Shown: piece by piece, positions 11,744 through 23,779 of the stretch
Layout: every line of letters begins with the position of its first letter
Position numbering within the stretch: the first letter of the stretch is position 1
Assembly (NCBI GenBank): GCA_930367215.1
Contig: OV884059.1
Coordinates: 150,782,511-150,846,510 of the forward strand
From: Pollenia angustigena
Lineage: Eukaryota > Arthropoda > Insecta > Diptera > Polleniidae
DNA length: 64,000 nt
Direction of reading: 5' to 3'
Notes under the pieces: generated by a model
What the model saw: the letters and a program-made list of their open reading frames with translations, nothing else
What the model was told of the DNA's origin: nothing
Databases searched by the model: none
Made by a program: the position numbers and the translations under genes

Positions 11744-11840
11744 AAAGGTTTACAAAACAAATTTTGTAAATTATGAAAATTCTCCTTAATAAACGTTTGT
11801 TAAATTTAATAATCGTTTATAAATACGGGGGTTAAGCTTT
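11744..11840. repeat. Uninterrupted copy of the MITE into which the Penelope element inserted
   Basis: TTAATAAAGGTTTACAAAAC followed by the GTTTGTTAAATTTAATAATC segment and TTTATAAATACGGG is continuous here. At 28.2-30.2 kb the same repeat is split by the Penelope-like element. Confidence 0.65.
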
Positions 11841-11844
11841 ACAA

Positions 11845-14800
11845 TATTAAAGTGTAGCTCATTTTACATTGATTTAAACTGAATACACTCTTTAATTCAT
11901 TCCTCCTCCATGTTTTTTTAATAAATTTCTACCAGCCAAAATACAGCTTTTAAAAATAACATTTAAGTATTTGTGCTGAGCATATCTCATGAATAAAAAA
12001 CAGCAATTGATTTTTATTTATGGCTCAAATATGGCATCAACTGAATTTCAAACAAACCATAAACAAAAAAACGAACCAAGAAAGAAACATATGAAATTTA
12101 AAAGAAACTAACTAAAGGAAAAAAAGGTTAAAACAAACGGAAGGAAAAACTTTTTCTAACCCACTCTTACTTCTTTTCGTACCCTGAGTTGTTCAAACTA
12201 CAGGCTGTGTTGTTTGTATGAACAAAGAAACATAAGCATGTGTTTGAGTTGCTTTCTGGTCTATAATTTTTCCGTTGGCAGCCCGCTGAAATAACTAAAA
12301 CAAAAACAGCAGCGAAAAAAAAGATGATTAAAATCACATAAAAATTTTAGGGTTCCATAGGAGGACAGACAGACAGACAATGCCGAAACAAAATAGAACT
12401 CCTCCTTTTATTTCAAGGTTATGCTTTTTTTAATGGATTGAACCTTTTTTGTATGATTGTTGTGTGCCTTTAGTTGTTGTTTTTACCTGTACACAATTTT
12501 TATCACACATTTTTTTTTATTTAATGACTGATAATTTCTACCCTTTTGAACGTTCAGAGACTTCTGTGCATCTGGTTTGGAAAAAACTGAGGAATAAAAA
12601 GGGAATGAAAGCTACTTAAAAATGTAAAAAAAGTATAGAAAAAAAAACAAAAGCAAATTCATGTTTTACACTCATGTTAAGTGGCAGATAACAGCAAACA
12701 CCTTTTAACCTTAACACAGTAACAACAACAACTATAACAAAATCATGGTCCCATTCATAGTCATATCAACCAACATGCAGTAAATACATCATATATGCAT
12801 ACGACTATATACAGTACGGCCTCATCTTGTGAAATCCTCAATACACACAACTCCTCGCCTCTTAAAACAACGAAATTTTTTAGATTTTAGACTTTACTAG
12901 TGCAACACTCCAAAATTGTGTGACCCGGTTATCGCTTTTGCTTGTTCTTTGCACAGTTCAATTTGTTTGAATTGTCATATACGTACTGGTTATCACGTTT
13001 ATCGTGAATAAAATTTTTCTCGAAATTTGCCCCCTCTTCCCTTAGAAATGTAAGCAAAGCTAAATTTCCAGGCAAAAAACTTTTTGCTCACAAGGCCTAT
13101 CGTTTTTCAAAGATGTTTGTTGTTATGAGAGCTTTTAGAGGGAAAATGCCATTTGTCAAGGTTCACACTATATAAGCTTTCTTTCAGAATGTCGGAGCTT
13201 ATTGGGAGAACAGCATTTGTTACAGAGTTTACTATACTAGGAAATTCTTTTTTGTTTTTTAATTTGTAAATTTTAACCTGAAGTTGGAAGTGATTTTTAA
13301 ATTTTTTCTTTTACTTTAAATACTTGGCTAACTCGCATTAATTTTTCTTTAGAAATACCAAAAACAGAAAAATTATGTTAAAGTAAACATGTTATAATAA
13401 AATTTTTTAAAAAAGGATTTCGATGTACAGCCACGAATTCAAGTATAAAAGAGATTTAAAGAAAAATTTCAGAAAGAAAACTTTTATAATGTGAACCATA
13501 ATATTTTAATAGGAAATCCAATATAAAATTCTCTTTGTTAATCCATGCAATATTTACTCGGATATTCAAACCAACTAGCGTTTCGCAACAAGTCCGGTCC
13601 CAACCTGTTTCACAACCCGAGGGCGTACTGTATAGTTAAGATACATGCAACATGTTGCAGTATTTACCAACTGAAAGTAGTTTTGCAAAAACCATGAATG
13701 TCTTATGTTCTACCTCTTCTTCAGGCCTCTACAGCCCACCACACACACTCACTCACTCTCGGCTTTTCCTATCGGCCTCACCTCTCCTGCTGCCGTTGCA
13801 GTCTATGCTAACTAATGCAACCGGCGACAGACAAACAGTTGCATGTATGTGGCATAAAGAATAATATAAGTAACATGCATTACACATATTTTGTTACGCA
13901 TATTATCCATTTTAAAACATTTCTTGGCCTTGTGGCCTTCATTTATCGCCTTACATGTTGTATGTGGCATAAGATTTTTTTTTCATTTCTGCTTTAAGAG
14001 TACAATTATTGTATTGTTTATGTTGAGAGTATTGTTGCTTTTTGCAACAAGCATTAAGATAAGACAAATCCCTAGAAAATAAAAGGAAAGTAAAGAGAAA
14101 TATTTATAAGGATTTATTAAAAAGGGATTTGTTTTCAAAAGGATTTGGAAAGAATTTTTTTTTTAATATGAATACAAAAAGATTTTTTATTTGAGTCATA
14201 TTTGCATTTTAAAGGGGTTTGGAAGGGATAAAGTTGGAAGGAGATATCTATCAATTTCTGATAAATTGAAGCAAGAATTTGTATCGGTTTTTTGCAGGAG
14301 AAATAGTTAAGGATGTCTCTAAACCAATTTTGTTGAAGACTTTTAACTATGGTGCAAAATACCACTTTTAAAGTAAATAAAGTAGTTAAAAAAATGGATA
14401 TTTTTATGAAAATTTGAAACAAAACAAAGCTTTATTTAATATTAAATGGCCATAAAGTTTTAATTGCAGAAATAGTTGGATATTTTTGAATGAAATGGTC
14501 TTATAACTCCCCGTCAACAGCAGATATTATTTGCTGTTATAAAGCGTTTTTTAAACCAGTGTTCAAAAATAAACACAAAATATCGCTCCTAAGTGTTCAG
14601 TTCGGTAGATTTGAGGAAAAAACAAGCGCTAATAGTGTTTGTGAAAAATCTTTAAAAAAATAACATTTCCTTGTTAGTCATATTTCGAACACAAAAATAA
14701 TACTGTCCTTATCCAACTCAACAAAAAGATGAGAACATTTAATTCCGTTCAGGTTTTTTAAAAACCTCAATCTTCATTGTGTTCGGTTCAGCTGGCTGGT

Positions 14801-15266
14801 AATAAACGAAAAAAAAGCCAGCAAAATAATAATAATAAAAAAACAAAACATATACACAATACACACACAAGATGTTCGTGTTGCGGTCGTTGCTAAAATT
14901 CTTGTAAAAAAAGAAACATTATAGAACGTTAAAATATAATGTTTGTGTACAGTATCACTACAATTGTTGTGTCTTTTAACAGAACACTATAAAATGTTCG
15001 GTTCTTTCTTGAAAATAGTTACGGTCGGTATTAAGGGTTGTGTTCGTCTACACAAACACTAAAAAATAGATATCGTTTTTGGGCGTGTGAGCCGAACGCT
15101 AAAAAATGTACGCATGTACAGCCATTTTAAAACATGAGACATTTGATAAGCGAAAAAAGTAAAGGCTGGCTTTTTATACATCTATGAAGAGCTTAACTAT
15201 ATGTGGCAGCGCATCGAGAAAGGGACCTAAGGGTAAAAACAAATCAATTTTCACTTTTTTTTTTTG
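11845..15266. other. Non-coding DNA, no gene seen
   Basis: This is the longest mostly unique stretch. The slightly GC-richer part at 13560-13860 gives short overlapping frames that look like chance. Around 14560-15120 there are repeated GAACACT and AACACTA-type motifs, but no clean terminal repeats. Confidence 0.5.
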
Positions 15267-15274
15267 ATGTGGGC

Positions 15275-15829
15275 CAGAGATCAAAAATGAGTAGTGAAAA
15301 AGTGAGTAGAGCTAAATCATGACTCATAAATTCTTGTACTTATACGCACTCATACTTATTCCATACTTATTCATTTAATTCATCGTACTCATACTTAGCA
15401 ACATTTGTTGTCAATATGTATAGGCGAAGCAAAATGCGAGGCTGCCAGATTTGTCCCCGAAATAGCAAAGTGACGATTTGGCAATAACAGTTTACTAAAT
15501 TTACATGTATGAAGTGGACGATTTTTCGGCAAATTTATCTGGCAGCGCTGATTATTAAGTTGTGTGTTTTCTCTGTTGTGTTAAAACGGTAAATGGATGA
15601 GCTAAATGATTTGAATCATTCTGAGTATTGTAAGTATTTTCTTGAAATTATAAATCAAGCTGAGGTCAATTATGAGTATGCGCATAATGTCGACATCGCA
15701 CTCATAAATATTTCTCTTGTGAGTATGAGTGAATCAGAGTAGTTAAGTTCAAATGATTTCTACGCACTTATACTTACAATTGCATGAGTCAGTATGAGTA
15801 GCGAAAAAACGATTCATTGCTGATCTCTG
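15275..15829. mobile_element. hAT-like MITE, 555 bp
   Basis: The left end CAGAGATCAAAAATGAGTAG matches the complement of the right end (CAGAGATCAGCAATGAATC). The flanks ATGTGGGC (15267-15274) and ATGTGACA (15830-15837) agree at 6 of 8 positions, as for an aged 8-bp duplication. Motifs of the type ACTCATACTTA and GAGTATGAGTG recur throughout. No coding remnant was seen. Confidence 0.65.
15441..15546. mobile_element. Short inverted-repeat insert inside the 15.3-15.8 kb MITE
   Basis: GCTGCCAGATTTGTCCCCGA at the left mirrors the right end, whose complement reads GCTGCCAGATAAATTTGCCGA. It interrupts the ACTCATAC-type motif series of its host. The target duplication was not resolved. Confidence 0.45.
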
Positions 15830-16328
15830 ATGTGACAACATCTGCGCATCGAATGAGACCGATCCCATGCCCCAAAAGTGTTCCCTCCCAGAGATATGCG
15901 TGTTTTATGAAGTTGAAGTCGGCGATAATAAGGTTATGTGAAAAAAATTTCGTACAAACAGAGTGAAATTTACGATTAAAAAGAATTAAAATGATTATTT
16001 ATTATAATTCACAATTAATAATTTCAGAAAATAAACCTGGATTCGAAAAACGCGAGCAAAATTGATATCAAACTCATAGAAACAGCGCGTTTCGTAGAAA
16101 ACAGTAAAAACCAACTACACAAAACAAGAGGTAGGGATGACTTACGCGCTTTTTCAAGGTTGACCAACACGTTTCTGACGTCATGAGATGTGTCGCTTTC
16201 AAATGAGACCAATACCAACACGCTCATGGTGCACCAAAGATACACATGTTTAAATCTTTAAAATGGCTCTTCTGAACAAAACCGGTTTTTTACCCTTAAG
16301 TCTCTTTCTATTTTGCGCGTCACATATT

Positions 16329-16560
16329 GGTATTTCCACAGAAATGTCTACTTTTTGTCACGTAACGTCACCAACCATTTTTAATCGTTTCTCAAAGAAT
16401 AATGAAAATATTATTTACTTTTTTGCATTTGGGTGTAGAGCGCAACTAGGTTTTCATTTAGTGAAAGAGAGGAAAAATTTGAACAACGTGGTTCTAAAAT
16501 ACAAGAATTATTGCTAGGTGACGTGACGTGACAAAAAGAGAGATTTTCTGTGGAAGTGCC
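16329..16560. mobile_element. Inverted-repeat MITE, 232 bp
   Basis: The first 44 bases (starting GGTATTTCCACAGAAATG, ending TCACGTAACGTCACC) pair with the last 44 (starting GGTGACGTGACGTGAC). A CATAT pentamer lies just outside each end (16323-16327 and 16561-16565) and may be the target duplication. The short frame at 16263-16517 crosses this MITE and is not a gene. Confidence 0.55.
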
Positions 16561-16657
16561 CATATATGTTTTTAGCAATGTTTACAAATTGCAACTACAA
16601 TTACCTGACTTCTTGTAAAAGAAAGCAAATGTCCTCTCTAGGGACTTATTGCATTTA

Positions 16658-16773
16658 CGGCCATTTTCACTAAGTTCGGTTAAAACTAACTTTCAATTTA
16701 AGTTCCGGTTACCAATACGTTTTGACAGCTATAACCGATGGTTAATTATAACCGAACTTGGTGAAAATGGCCG
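16658..16773. mobile_element. PIF/Harbinger-type MITE, 116 bp, TTA target duplication
   Basis: CGGCCATTTTCACTAAGTTCGG and its near-complement CCGAACTTGGTGAAAATGGCCG bound the element. TTA is present on both sides (16655-16657 and 16774-16776), the target preferred by PIF/Harbinger elements. It has no coding capacity. Confidence 0.7.
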
Positions 16774-16776
16774 TTA

Positions 16777-18540
16777 GAGGTATAAAGAACAACTAAATAG
16801 GAATTTGACTGTTAAAGTCCTGCAAACATTTTTTATTCTCTGGTTATATTTTTCGAATTATTCTTAACAAATAATTTAAATTTTATCTCCAATTTCTTAA
16901 TTTAACTAAATTCTAAATATCAAGCTGTATTTTACCAAAAACTCCCAATCAATTTTCAATTTCAAATCTCTAGTGAAATCTCTGGGAACAATATTTGTTA
17001 AACCTAAATGAATTCAATTTAACTTTTTTCTAACCATCAATTAAAACACAAAGAGCAATTTTACTTCTTAAATTAAAACAAATGCCGCAAATCGCCTAAA
17101 CTACATAAATAAAAATCCAGAGTAACAGCTAAAAAAACAAAGAACGAAAGAAAGAAAAAAATCTAAACAACACCAAACCTATAATTTTAGTTTTACAAAT
17201 ATTTATTACATATAATTGTTTTACCAGCACACAGATACACACACATACACTCACTCGAACACACAGTTATACAGAGACACTTAACAAATAACATGCCATA
17301 ACAACAACTGCAACAACAATTTAAGCATTAAACGGAAAAAGGATATGCAACGAACAAAATTAACAGGCAACACCCATGGAGAGACTTTTTTCTCGTTTTA
17401 CAGCCATAGAATTTTAAACAAAAATAAAAACAATAATTTAAATTGAAAAAAAGGAAGAAAAAACAACTCAAATATATAAAATAATAGAGGAATTTAACAT
17501 ATTGCCTGGATATTCCTAAAAAAAATGTTTGGTAAAGAGGGAGAGTGAGAGACAGAGGGAGAAAAATAAAGAAGAGAGAGGGAGCTAAACCATACTTAAA
17601 GGAGTTATGCACTTTTTCATTCACTATGTAAATAGAATACAATAATAAAAACAAACCAGCAGACAAAACTACAACATGTTTTTAAAATAACATTAAGATT
17701 TTTTTCTATATCTTTTACACCATTTACAGTTTTATTTTTGTTTTTAATCACAAGTTTATTTTTTTTTTAATTATAACAATAAAATTCATAGCAAATTATT
17801 CTTCTTAACAAAAATGCTCTTAGTTTATTCCACATTTTTTTCTCACCACTATTGGTCCTTCGAATCTCTTTATTTGAAAATCACTTTTGAGCTCCTACTG
17901 AAAGCTAGAAAAATTATAGATTTATAATTTTTCTTATAAAAATTGTTTTCCCTGAAATGGTATTTTTATCTTTATTAGTTTTTAAAATTCGTTCTGCTCT
18001 TCTTTATCTTAAATTTTCTTTTTTCGACATTTTTTAAAGACTTGTTTAAAGTTCCCCACACATTTTTTGAATGATTTATTTTTTTTTCAAAACTTATTTT
18101 TGCTTAAAATAAATTTTTGAATACCAATATTTTTAAGAAGCATTTAGGTCCTTCGAACCGAAACTCTTTAAAGAAAATAATGCTCGATAAACAATAACTT
18201 TCCCAATAATCAATTTTAGTCCTTCAAAACAGCTTAGGCGGCATTTATACGATGATTTTTAAAAAATTTTTTTTAAATTTTTTCAAACCTTTTTACATTT
18301 ACATGAAGACTTTTAAGACATGTTTGTTTTTTGGAATCTCAAAGAAATAAATTCTCAAGCTCGAGGTCATAGGTTGTTTTAAACGTTTTTTATTTACTTA
18401 AATAACATTTCGATTTTGACGCTTTAGAAAAATAGTAGATAAGTAGAAGAGCATAAAAGAATATCGAAGGAAGATAAACTGGAAATTAGAGTCGGATCAG
18501 AAGGAAATAGCACAAGCTTAATAAACTTAATAGACATATA
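16777..18540. other. Non-coding AT-rich DNA, no gene seen
   Basis: It holds purine-rich and GAGAG-type simple sequence around 17520-17590. The 112-codon frame at 17328-17666 is hydrophobic, low complexity and without recognisable domains, so I did not call it. Confidence 0.5.
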
Positions 18541-19210
18541 CAAAACTACACCTTCATTTTCAGCCGCCTACCATGCAGCCAGTTCATGCTTATAACGTAT
18601 CCAATCAGATGCTTGAGCCCGCAGCCCGAGATATCGCCTAATTCGCCAATAAACCTACTACCTAACGCACTCAACTTGCTGTCCTGCAGCCTAGAATAGT
18701 AAAACTGTCTCTTTCTCTTCCGTAACCATACAAAACCTATATAAATCCGATGTATCAGATCCCATTATCACTTCCATTCTGCCTATTGTACAATAGACTA
18801 GAAGTCAATAAGAATCGGTCTTCTTAAGCACCGGCCAAACTTCCGTAATTCTCTTTTAACTATTCTACTCTGCAAGGCGCGATTCGTCCTGCTTTAGATC
18901 CATTCCCTAATCTTCTTCTGGTAATAGCCTAGTAAAGGTATTAATGCTTTCAAACAGTCAGATTCATCCTGTTCTGTTTGACTCCAATCTCAAAAAATTC
19001 ATCGACGTTTTCGATGCTGGTGATGTTACAATACTTTCCTTCAATTCTTTCGATAGTTCTAATTTTATATGGCTGGGTGCATATATATTTATATATATAT
19101 AAATTATTTTTATAGATTAGGTTAAGTACTATACTCGAGATTGTATTGCTGTAATACGTTTTTTTGGCCTTATTGGCTTAAAAGAAAAAAATTAAATAAA
19201 TTTCCATTTA
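18541..19210 (+). repeat. GC-richer decayed repeat, possibly a LINE 3' end
   Basis: Base composition is clearly less AT-rich than the surroundings, with many CCT, GCC and TAG remnants and no open frame, as for an old retroelement. It ends in TGCTGTAATACGTTTTTTTGG, then GCCTTATTGGCTTAAAAG, then A-rich sequence. I associate that arrangement with fly LINE 3' ends, but I could not align a protein. A similar GC-richer tract continues to about 19740. Confidence 0.3.
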
Positions 19211-20235
19211 AGCGCTCGTATAACCATCCACTAGCCTTAATAAATTAAATAGCCCACCAAGGCCTAAAGAGCCGCTGACTTTCGAGTTCCTAGCAATATT
19301 ATCCTTTATCAATTTTACTGCCTTCAAAATCCTTTAAACCTCCGCCTGTAAAAAACTGAAGTCTTCCGCCTTTATAATCTTTTAATACCACGATCCTTAA
19401 GCTAGAAACCTACCCGTGCCCTTTATCCTCTAGCCACCATCAAATAAAGCAAAACCCCCTAGCAGGCACCAATCAATACAGATGTTTTTAATCTGTTATC
19501 GACAAAAAACCGTTAAGACTTGTCCATAATTGTTTTTTGTAAAACTAAGAACCATTTTTAAGAAATTTTAAATATATTTGTAAATATGGCCTATTTCTAA
19601 CAAGAGCCCTACGGCGTCTAATCTATTAGCGATTCATTTCTGGCCGTAATCTAAGTGAAATTCAGCCTGCCGCCGCATTTTTTTTTTTGTTTGCTTTTAA
19701 TCTGCAGTTAGTGAACGTTGCCACACAAAAGACCGCTGTAGGCACTAGGGTGTACAATTAATCGTGTTTTACTTTTGTTCGATTAAACGATTAATCGATA
19801 TTTCGCATTTTTAACTTTTTCGATTAGACGAATAAAATTTTAAAATTAATCGATTAATCGAATAATTATATATTCGGAAATTTTATAAATTACGAGATTT
19901 TTTTTTCATAATTACCATTTTTTTTAAATCAAACTTGTCAAAGTAGCTTCAAATTGTTGCTTCACTTTCGGGCACGTAGATCTTAAAAGAGTCAATGTAA
20001 CTTTGGATTTTTTGAAACTTTTCACGGACACTCCATCCTCTGCTATGCTTCTGCAACAAATTTTCTCTAGAGAATTGATCGAAGTATCTTGTTTAAAATT
20101 TTTATTCATTGAACCACTTGTATCCCCCTTTAATTTTGTTGGCGGAACAACTACTTCAAGTACTATGCTAAAGTCACTGTGTAACTGGTAAATTAGTAAA
20201 TTTGTTCAACAACATTTACGTTAATAGATTTTTGG

Positions 20236-21458
20236 GATCCGTGCAATAACTCCCAGGTGCAATAAGTCCCAAGAAAAAAATGAAATTAGACCCAAAAATT
20301 TTTCATACAAATGTGGGAGTAATTTCATTATGAAATAGCTCCCAGCCCTCTCGATTTTATTTCATTTTTTTGGAAGTTATTTCATTTTTTGTCTGGGAGT
20401 TATTTCATAATGAAATAAAATCCAAATGAAATAAGTCCCCGAAAAAATTAACGTGGAAGTTATTTCATTTTATTTTGGTTTTCGGTGTTATTTCATTTGC
20501 TGTGGGAGTTATTTCATTTTTTGTGGGAGTTTTTTCATTTTCAATTATTTGCAATTTCTTAAAATTGTTTAAAATTTTAAACGGTGTTTATAACGGGATA
20601 TTTCAAACTATTTGAATACAATGACTTAAGTTTATCAAAGAAGAAAATTTTGCTAATTGCAATTGCAGTGTCTTATGGTTACCGGCTACGCAGTGAAGCT
20701 TTAGTTAGCGAAGCCGGTGTTTGTTATACCATAGAGGAGAAAATCCTTGCGCCCGGCCGAAGGCCGGCTATGCAGAGAAGCTTTAGTTAGCGAAGCCGGT
20801 GTTTGTTATACCATAGAGTATAAAATCCTTGCGCCCGGCCAAAGGCCGGCTATGTAGAAAAGCTTTAGTTAGCGAAGCCGGTGTTTGTTATACCAAAGAG
20901 TATAAAATCCTTGCGCCCGGCCGAAGGCCGCCTATGCAGAGAAGCTTTAGTTAGCGAAGCCGGTGTTTGCTTTAGTTAGCGAAGCCGATGTTTGTTATAC
21001 CATAGAGGAGGTAATCCTTGTGCCCGGCGTGCTTAAACTGCAGGCAGTTGCCATTGCAGGAGGTCAGGATATAATAAAATGCCCCATTTGTTGTCAAAAT
21101 GTCGAGGACTCAATGTTAGTTTTTTGGTAACCTAATATGTAAATATTCAAGTAAAACGAATACATATATAATAAATTTCTTTGGAAGTTGTTTCATTTTT
21201 TTTTTTTGGGTCTTATTTCATTACTTTTCGATGGACTGTTTTTGGAAGTTATTTCATTAATGTCTTTAGGATTTATTTCATTATGAAATAACTCCCAAAA
21301 ATTGGGGTTTGTTTCATTTAAGACTTGGAAATTATTTCATTTTTTTGGGATTTATTTCTTTTTTCCAGTTTGGGACTTATTTCATTTATTTTGGGATTAA
21401 ATTCATTGGGAGGTATTTCGCTGGGACTTATTGCACCTGGGAGTTATTGCACGGAGCC
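20236..21458. mobile_element. Mutator-like foldback element, 1223 bp, 9-bp target duplication
   Basis: The inverted ends share TCCGTGCAATAACTCCCAGG followed by TGCAATAAGTCCCA, about 35 near-identical bases. They are flanked by GATTTTTGG at 20227-20235 and 21459-21467; a 9-bp duplication is the Mutator/MULE signature. Each arm continues as a loose array of GGGAGTTATTTCATT and GGGACTTATTTCATT units, with palindromic TTTCATTATGAAAT. The centre holds four 82-bp tandem repeats. There is no transposase. Confidence 0.75.
20690..21030 (+). repeat. 82-bp tandem array inside the Mutator-like element
   Basis: Successive AAGCTTTAGTTAGCGAAGCC cores stand 82 bp apart at three junctions (around 20778, 20860 and 20942). 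A rearranged, shortened last unit follows. Each unit carries the self-complementary GCCCGGCCGAAGGCCGGC and a TATACCATAGAGGAG segment. One unit is open in one frame, but the frames do not continue across the array, so coding is unlikely. Two or more units of the same repeat lie at 46870-47060. Confidence 0.9.
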
Positions 21459-22589
21459 GATTTTTGGACACCTGTTACATTTAGCATTATTAGATTTATC
21501 CTTCGTACAATATTTTTTAACCAAACTCATTCTAAAAAGAGAAACGCATGAACTAATTAAATGAAGTGGATTTCAAATCAAGCTAAGTTTAAAAACGACC
21601 CTGTAATGAAAGTTCACAAAAATATTTCATTTTATCAGCTTCCTTCTTTAAGTATCTTATATTTTTGCAAGAACCACAAAAAAACTACGGTAATTTTGTA
21701 TGTAATAATTGAATATAAATTATCGTTCGATTTCAATTTCACATCATTTCGATTTCTATAACAACTCCGATAAATTAATATAAATCTTTGAGTTAACATA
21801 CCTTTGTCGTTTTTTTGCTTTTGTGAATTGAATTATTAAAGACTTGTAATTATACTTTGTCAAAAACTCAAGTATTATGCTAAAGTGTGATAACGTGAAC
21901 GCAATGTGTCATGAAAATGTCAAGTATTACGAAAAACAATTTAACATCCCATTAGACTTCATCCGGTTTTGCAAAAAACTTTTCATCAGGGTTGCATTTT
22001 AACAAAATCATGTTCATGTATTATAGTCTGACTGCAAACTGTAATGTTACATTCGATTTTTTGACAATCGCAACAAAACTCATTAGACTTCTATCCCACA
22101 AAGTATTATGGAATACATAAGACTTGTATGCTAGTGTAAACTAGCCTTGAATTGTGGTGAAAAACTGTGACTGTTTTTTCTTATTCCAACGGACACATAC
22201 ATTTGGTTTGTGTATTTGACTTAAAACTTTAAAAAATATTATACATCTACATAAATACTATATATTATTATTATTCGATTAATCGGTATAAATTCTTCGA
22301 ATAACTCTTTAATCGAAATTAGCAAATTTTAAATAACTAAACAATTAATCGTCAAAAACTCTTCGATTAATCGAACAAGAATTAATCGATTGAACACCCT
22401 AGTATGCACATTGGATCCACTCGTTGCTACACGCAAAGAAAAAACATGGTTGTGGTAAACATATTCTAAGAGCAACATATTATGATAAGAATTATGATTG
22501 TAGTCATCATATTAAGATTATTATTGAATCATATTATGACTAAATATACTCGTACTATTACATCATAATATTTTTCCCTTAATCATATT

Positions 22590-22735
22590 ATTATTCTGTT
22601 AATCATACTAAGTTAAGAAGTAATCAAATTATTGTCATGTTAATCATAATAAGCTAAGAAATTAATCATATTATTGTCATGTTAATCATAATAAGCTAAG
22701 AAGTAATCATATTATCATCAGGTTAATCATAATAG
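22590..22735. repeat. 42-bp tandem repeat, three to four units
   Basis: The unit contains ATTATTGTCATGTTAATCAT followed by AATAAGCTAAGAA. Cores at 22634 and 22676 are 42 bp apart, with diverged units on both sides. Confidence 0.7.
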
Positions 22736-23060
22736 ATTTACAAGCAATCATATTATGATACAGCACCTTTCATAGCTGTCATAAAAATACAAAATAAATT
22801 AAAATATTTTTGCATCGATTTTTTATTTTGTGGCTTTTTACAATTTTTCTTAATGTTAATTAAATGGCGGAGTTCAATAAAAGGCTTGCAAAAGAGCAAA
22901 TGAAAAATCTGTGGTTTTCATGGGCAACCGCGTGTGTCCATTTTTTCGATTTTAAGATGTTGATGAAATATCGTAGCACTTTTATAAAATATAACGAAAT
23001 CTCTGTGTGTTTTGTTGTTGGATTTTACAAAAAAAACTATGATATTTTGCATTTGCACTA

Positions 23061-23434
23061 CCCTGCAAATAAAATTGGACCACCTGGTCCATTTTGATAA
23101 AATGGACTACTCCATGGACTGGTCCGATGTAATGCAAGCATGGACCATGTCATTGTTAAAAACTGTTTGTAGTGAGACGACATGTCTTCGTTTTTTAACG
23201 ACATGCTTTCGTTTTTAAACGATTTCAAAACTAACCCTTTTGAGTGTACCATGGAGTAGTTTTAAAACTACTCCTTAGTGGTCCAAAGGTGGGTTATATG
23301 GTCCTCTCCTAGGACATCGTAATGTTAAATAGACCAGGTTTTTTCCATACGTTTGGGTTAGTTTTGGACTAGTCCTGGTCCCTTGTGGACTACTCTTTAC
23401 ACGCGTGTTTGGACTGGTCCTATTATTTGCAGGG
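23061..23434. mobile_element. TA-flanked MITE, 374 bp
   Basis: CCCTGCAAATAAAATTGGACC and the complement of the right end (CCCTGCAAATAATAGGACC) are the inverted ends, with TA on both sides (23059-23060 and 23435-23436). Internal copies of GGACTGGTCC-type palindromes and ACTACTCC appear in both arms. No ORF belongs to it. Confidence 0.7.
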
Positions 23435-23779
23435 TATTACATCACTAATACTTGAATGAACTCCGCTAATATTTTAATTTTGTAATTTCTTTAAACTTAT
23501 TTTTTTTATGGAATTTTATCTTTTAATTGTTTAACCGCTCACAAATAAAAAAAACGGCACAACTGCTTCAAAATTATTTTACAAAAGGCGTTAACATAAT
23601 ATGATTAGAGTAAAAATAGTTTGATTGCATCTTTAACATAATATGATAAATGTTTAGAAAGTTATCATGTTATGGCTATTAAATATCATGATATGGTTGT
23701 GAGTAATATAATATGTTTTGAAAGTTATCATAGTTTAGTTGACCGAAAAATAAATATTTTTCGGTCAACAATACTCATA

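Larger units (their letters stand above)
19746..22401 (-). mobile_element. hAT element, about 2.66 kb, carrying later insertions
   Basis: The left end TAGGGTGTACAATTAATCG and the complement of the right end, TAGGGTGTTCAATCGATTAA, form the inverted repeat. The flanks GTAGGCAC (19738-19745) and GTATGCAC (22402-22409) match at 7 of 8 bases. Both subterminal regions are rich in ATTAATCGATTAATCG motifs. A minus-strand frame at 19924-20109 (IAEDGVSVKSFKKS core) may be an N-terminal hAT transposase fragment, though the similarity is weak. The Mutator-like element at 20236-21458 lies inside. Confidence 0.75.

Noticed and set aside
14560..15120. Possible element with GTGTTC ends
   Set aside because: The motif pairs are weak, no target duplication could be found, and the repeated GAACACT motifs could be chance.
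17328..17666. 112-codon minus-strand ORF as a membrane protein
   Set aside because: Its hydrophobicity comes from the A-rich opposite strand, and there is no start context or domain.
20584..20790. 68-codon ORF through the 82-bp repeat
   Set aside because: The frame does not carry into later units, and the conserved part is better explained as a DNA repeat.
20690..21030. CRISPR-like array
   Set aside because: The units are directly adjacent with no spacers, and the genome is clearly eukaryotic.
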